A stretch of 33,180 nucleotides of DNA. Source: a virus. Where the stretch lies: the IMG/VR virus record IMGVR_UViG_3300010296_000040, positions 1 through 33,180 of that record. One strand, given 5' to 3'. Below are positions 32,301 to 33,180 of the stretch, piece by piece. Every line of letters starts with the position of its first letter. The stretch's first letter is position 1. A program made the position numbers and the translations under genes. The notes below the pieces were generated by a model. The model saw only the letters and a list, made by a program, of their open reading frames with translations, was not told the DNA's origin and searched no databases.

Positions 32301-33180
32301 GTGGTAACAACTCTTATGGTGATTACGGTGTCATCTCTTCTGGTTTCGCATCTGACGAAGTTGCAAGATCTGCAAGACTGTTCGGTGATCTGATGACCAT
32401 TCTCGGAACAACAGTTTCGGGTACAGTATCAATTGGTGACACCCTTACTGGTCAAGTCTCTGGCGCACAGGGATGGTTGATCAATGACCAGAAGTCCGCT
32501 GATAAGTATTACTTCAAGTATCATCCTGGTTATGGTGCTACCGCAACTGCTGAAAACGGCAACGTTGCAATCGGTACTTCTCCATTCGTAGATGGTGAAC
32601 TTGTATATGCTTACAGTGACACCTCGGGCGCTGGTTATGCTGGTTCCTTCAACGTTGCAGCTGCAACATCCTCTGTTTCTGGTCAGAAGGGTACAATCCT
32701 TGAGATTGATGGATTTGATTCCGTTCCTCTCGTAGGTGACGCAATCGGATTCACCACCAGCTTTGGTGAAGATAGCCTGTTCTACATTGTCAATACGGTT
32801 ACTAACGTCGCGACCGCAGTAACTTACTATGATACCGTTGGAATGGCACACACCTACTATAACCGCGCTACTCTGACAATCTCGCCAGAGAAGGGTAAGG
32901 CAACCCCTGACACCCGTAACGTCACGGGCGCAGGTTCTACCATCACTGTTAGAACAAGATTCTCTCAGGTCCGCCTGACGGGTCACGACTTCCTGAGTGT
33001 TGGTACTGGTAACAAGGTCGAAACCAACTATCCCGATGTTGACGAAACTCAAATCATTCAGGGTAATGAGACCAATACATTCGGTCCTGGTAAGGTGTTC
33101 TTCGTCTCCACTGACCAAGGTGGTAACTTCAGAGTTGGTCAATTCTTCTCCGTTGACCAGTTGACTGGTCGTGCAACCCT
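29369..33180 (+). CDS. Long tail fibre with chitin-binding-like repeats and beta-helix (3' end off window)
   Basis: 1270 codons are visible, open to the window end. Residues 15-300 hold five or six tandem carbohydrate-binding-like modules of the CBM5/12 type (G-x-W ... Y-x-x-x-D-x-V-x-x-G-x-x-Y): GDWQPSKSYLIDDIVKFGG, GNWMSGEYYRVNDVVRFG (70), GEWNIDTPYQTGDVVNYNG (120), a divergent copy near 184 and GNFSTTFAYHPGHVVRYG (239). At 335, RVYYCDSESGHDTNNG then AFKTIKRACAAA is the usual start of a right-handed pectate-lyase-like beta-helix. Coil-like Gly/Asn-rich sequence resumes after about 780 (IVGHTLRGTQVLP, GGGVGVFIDGG, YGDYGVISSGF). Between them are HGL modules and a tandem duplication. This architecture suggests a host-surface polysaccharide-binding fibre. 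No catalytic residues were assigned. C-ending codons are frequent, suggesting high expression. Confidence 0.82.
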   Translation, partial: MAEFRLGRVKFNWTGDWQPSKSYLIDDIVKFGGNSYVAVANHTSTASTANFYSTDLSNWNVHLEGINSRGNWMSGEYYRVNDVVRFGNIQYRVTTAHTSEGTFVDLTKVTEYVAGFNAEGEWNIDTPYQTGDVVNYNGSSYVALTTSLAGFSPPQNVAIGTDTEGKTWQILADGIAGAANTYSEGTYFRGQLVQYGGDIFRHKLGITTNIAPLSTGNTQGVGIGASVWDLLVKGFNFVGNFSTTFAYHPGHVVRYGSNSYVSVGNSFTNVIPTAGLGTYWETLAAGDSSAVLVSKGDILTYNSGPFRIGIGSTGYALAVGGNGLPGYEIVGAQTRVYYCDSESGHDTNNGLAPNLAFKTIKRACAAARPQTPITGFNYTAATGVATITAPGHGLQNTGTFVQLEGVEFECLSGGNVFTVLGMQYNKTVGLATITAIGLGNAPEVGIGTLVRIRNLQVQYTGDARFEHQFRSALSGAVVTGGDYNHTFIAANPGAITCVQGSLAGSTFTPTNAQYTPTSGEIIFTVGNHGLSIADTISIDTNSLTFTCAMDGNNANKTYPRATDPAAGATLAVTSITQNTFTVNVGASPLVAYDVSDATYNHLTGAMTLDIGAHQLPANTSIKLANNSLTFRCAMDGYLTDHSYPRATDPYYDTAINITSVTPTTITVNIGVASSNTTITGNFPSVHTPGQFQFPVQGIPDANSVILNVGQSATDYLYVQAGTAFVGLTTTVYPDKASKSYFEVLEVPDVNTFRVNIGVSTINHTYVQGGLLTDLTPAILRLSASQFYEQLPIVVPPFTSIVGHTLRGTQVLPAAGFSDDGVTPNNRSTMFKLSDATTVQALAFKGMEGFHYDPNAPLEMDNTNLRTGIGTTAAGIFFALNPNSPINNKSPYVKDCTTFSDPATESGRFGGGGVGVFIDGGVHSEGAKSMVFDAFTQVNSDGAGFLLDKSAIAEIVSCFTYYAKWGYYSGGGARIRAVGGNNSYGDYGVISSGFASDEVARSARLFGDLMTILGTTVSGTVSIGDTLTGQVSGAQGWLINDQKSADKYYFKYHPGYGATATAENGNVAIGTSPFVDGELVYAYSDTSGAGYAGSFNVAAATSSVSGQKGTILEIDGFDSVPLVGDAIGFTTSFGEDSLFYIVNTVTNVATAVTYYDTVGMAHTYYNRATLTISPEKGKATPDTRNVTGAGSTITVRTRFSQVRLTGHDFLSVGTGNKVETNYPDVDETQIIQGNETNTFGPGKVFFVSTDQGGNFRVGQFFSVDQLTGRAT
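29411..30290 (+). repeat. Tandem CBM5/12-like modules in the fibre N-terminus
   Basis: Units start near residues 15, 70, 120, about 180 and 239, with a weak sixth near 291. Each has a leading G-x-W/F, a Tyr, a D/H-x-V turn and a Y/N-G-x-x-Y strand. The spacing of about 50-65 residues matches the usual CBM5/12 length. Confidence 0.75.
30899..31378 (+). repeat. 85-residue tandem duplication in the fibre
   Basis: Unit 1 (30899-31123) and unit 2 (31154-31378) are in frame and offset by exactly 255 bases. Each ends in a 45-codon block with NSLTF-x-CAMDG, YPRATDP and TVN-V/I-G at identical positions. Upstream parts also align (NAQYTPTSGEIIFTVGNHGL with DATYNHLTGAMTLDIGAHQL). DNA has diverged mainly at synonymous and surface positions. 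Confidence 0.9.

Noticed and set aside
31088-33142. Minus-strand open frames of 348 and 237 codons
   Set aside because: Antisense to the clearly coding long fibre gene, with shadow-like composition and no independent signals.

Overview
The window looks like part of the late structural (baseplate and tail-fibre) region of a T4-like myovirus infecting marine cyanobacteria (a Synechococcus or Prochlorococcus phage). The reasons are: every convincing gene is on the + strand and tightly packed; four gaps hold an exact T4-type late promoter box (TATAAATA) and a fifth holds a one-mismatch version; a clear gp8 baseplate-wedge homologue is present; a gp9/gp10-type N-terminus is present; and the remaining products are very large, Gly/Ser/Thr/Asn-rich, beta-repeat virion proteins of the kind found in cyanophages. 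No host gene, tRNA, integrase, transposase or CRISPR array was seen.

Layout. (1) 2-11930: a left-truncated giant structural protein with a YHYH-type domain, then a 339-aa protein with the gp9/gp10 N-terminal signature, then a 1752-aa protein that carries an apparent seven-bladed BNR/Ycf48-like propeller. (2) 11966-21263: gp8, a 2495-aa DUF4815-type protein and a 68-aa coiled-coil protein, with almost no intergenic space. (3) 21286-22295: two small beta-domain proteins whose stop and start codons overlap. (4) 22341-23348: a 335-aa virion protein with its own late promoter, the best Shine-Dalgarno sequence here, C-ending codons and the only strong intrinsic terminator. It reads as a separate, highly expressed unit. 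(5) 23431-28422: a 1663-aa repeat-mosaic fibre-like protein. (6) 28485 to the right edge: a 152-aa Mtd-N/gp10-domain protein, a 134-aa protein of unknown role, and a long fibre with tandem chitin-binding-like modules, a beta-helix and an internal duplication, cut by the window end.

How the genes fit together: the left half most likely builds the baseplate wedge and its periphery, and the right half the adhesins and fibres that contact the host. The same few beta-modules (GG-x-GY, HGL-x-x-GD, DDIS-FDG with NdilQtPG) recur in otherwise unrelated genes, so the cluster looks assembled by module duplication and exchange. Gene names by T4 number are inferred from sequence resemblance recalled from memory and from synteny. 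Only gp8 is close to certain.
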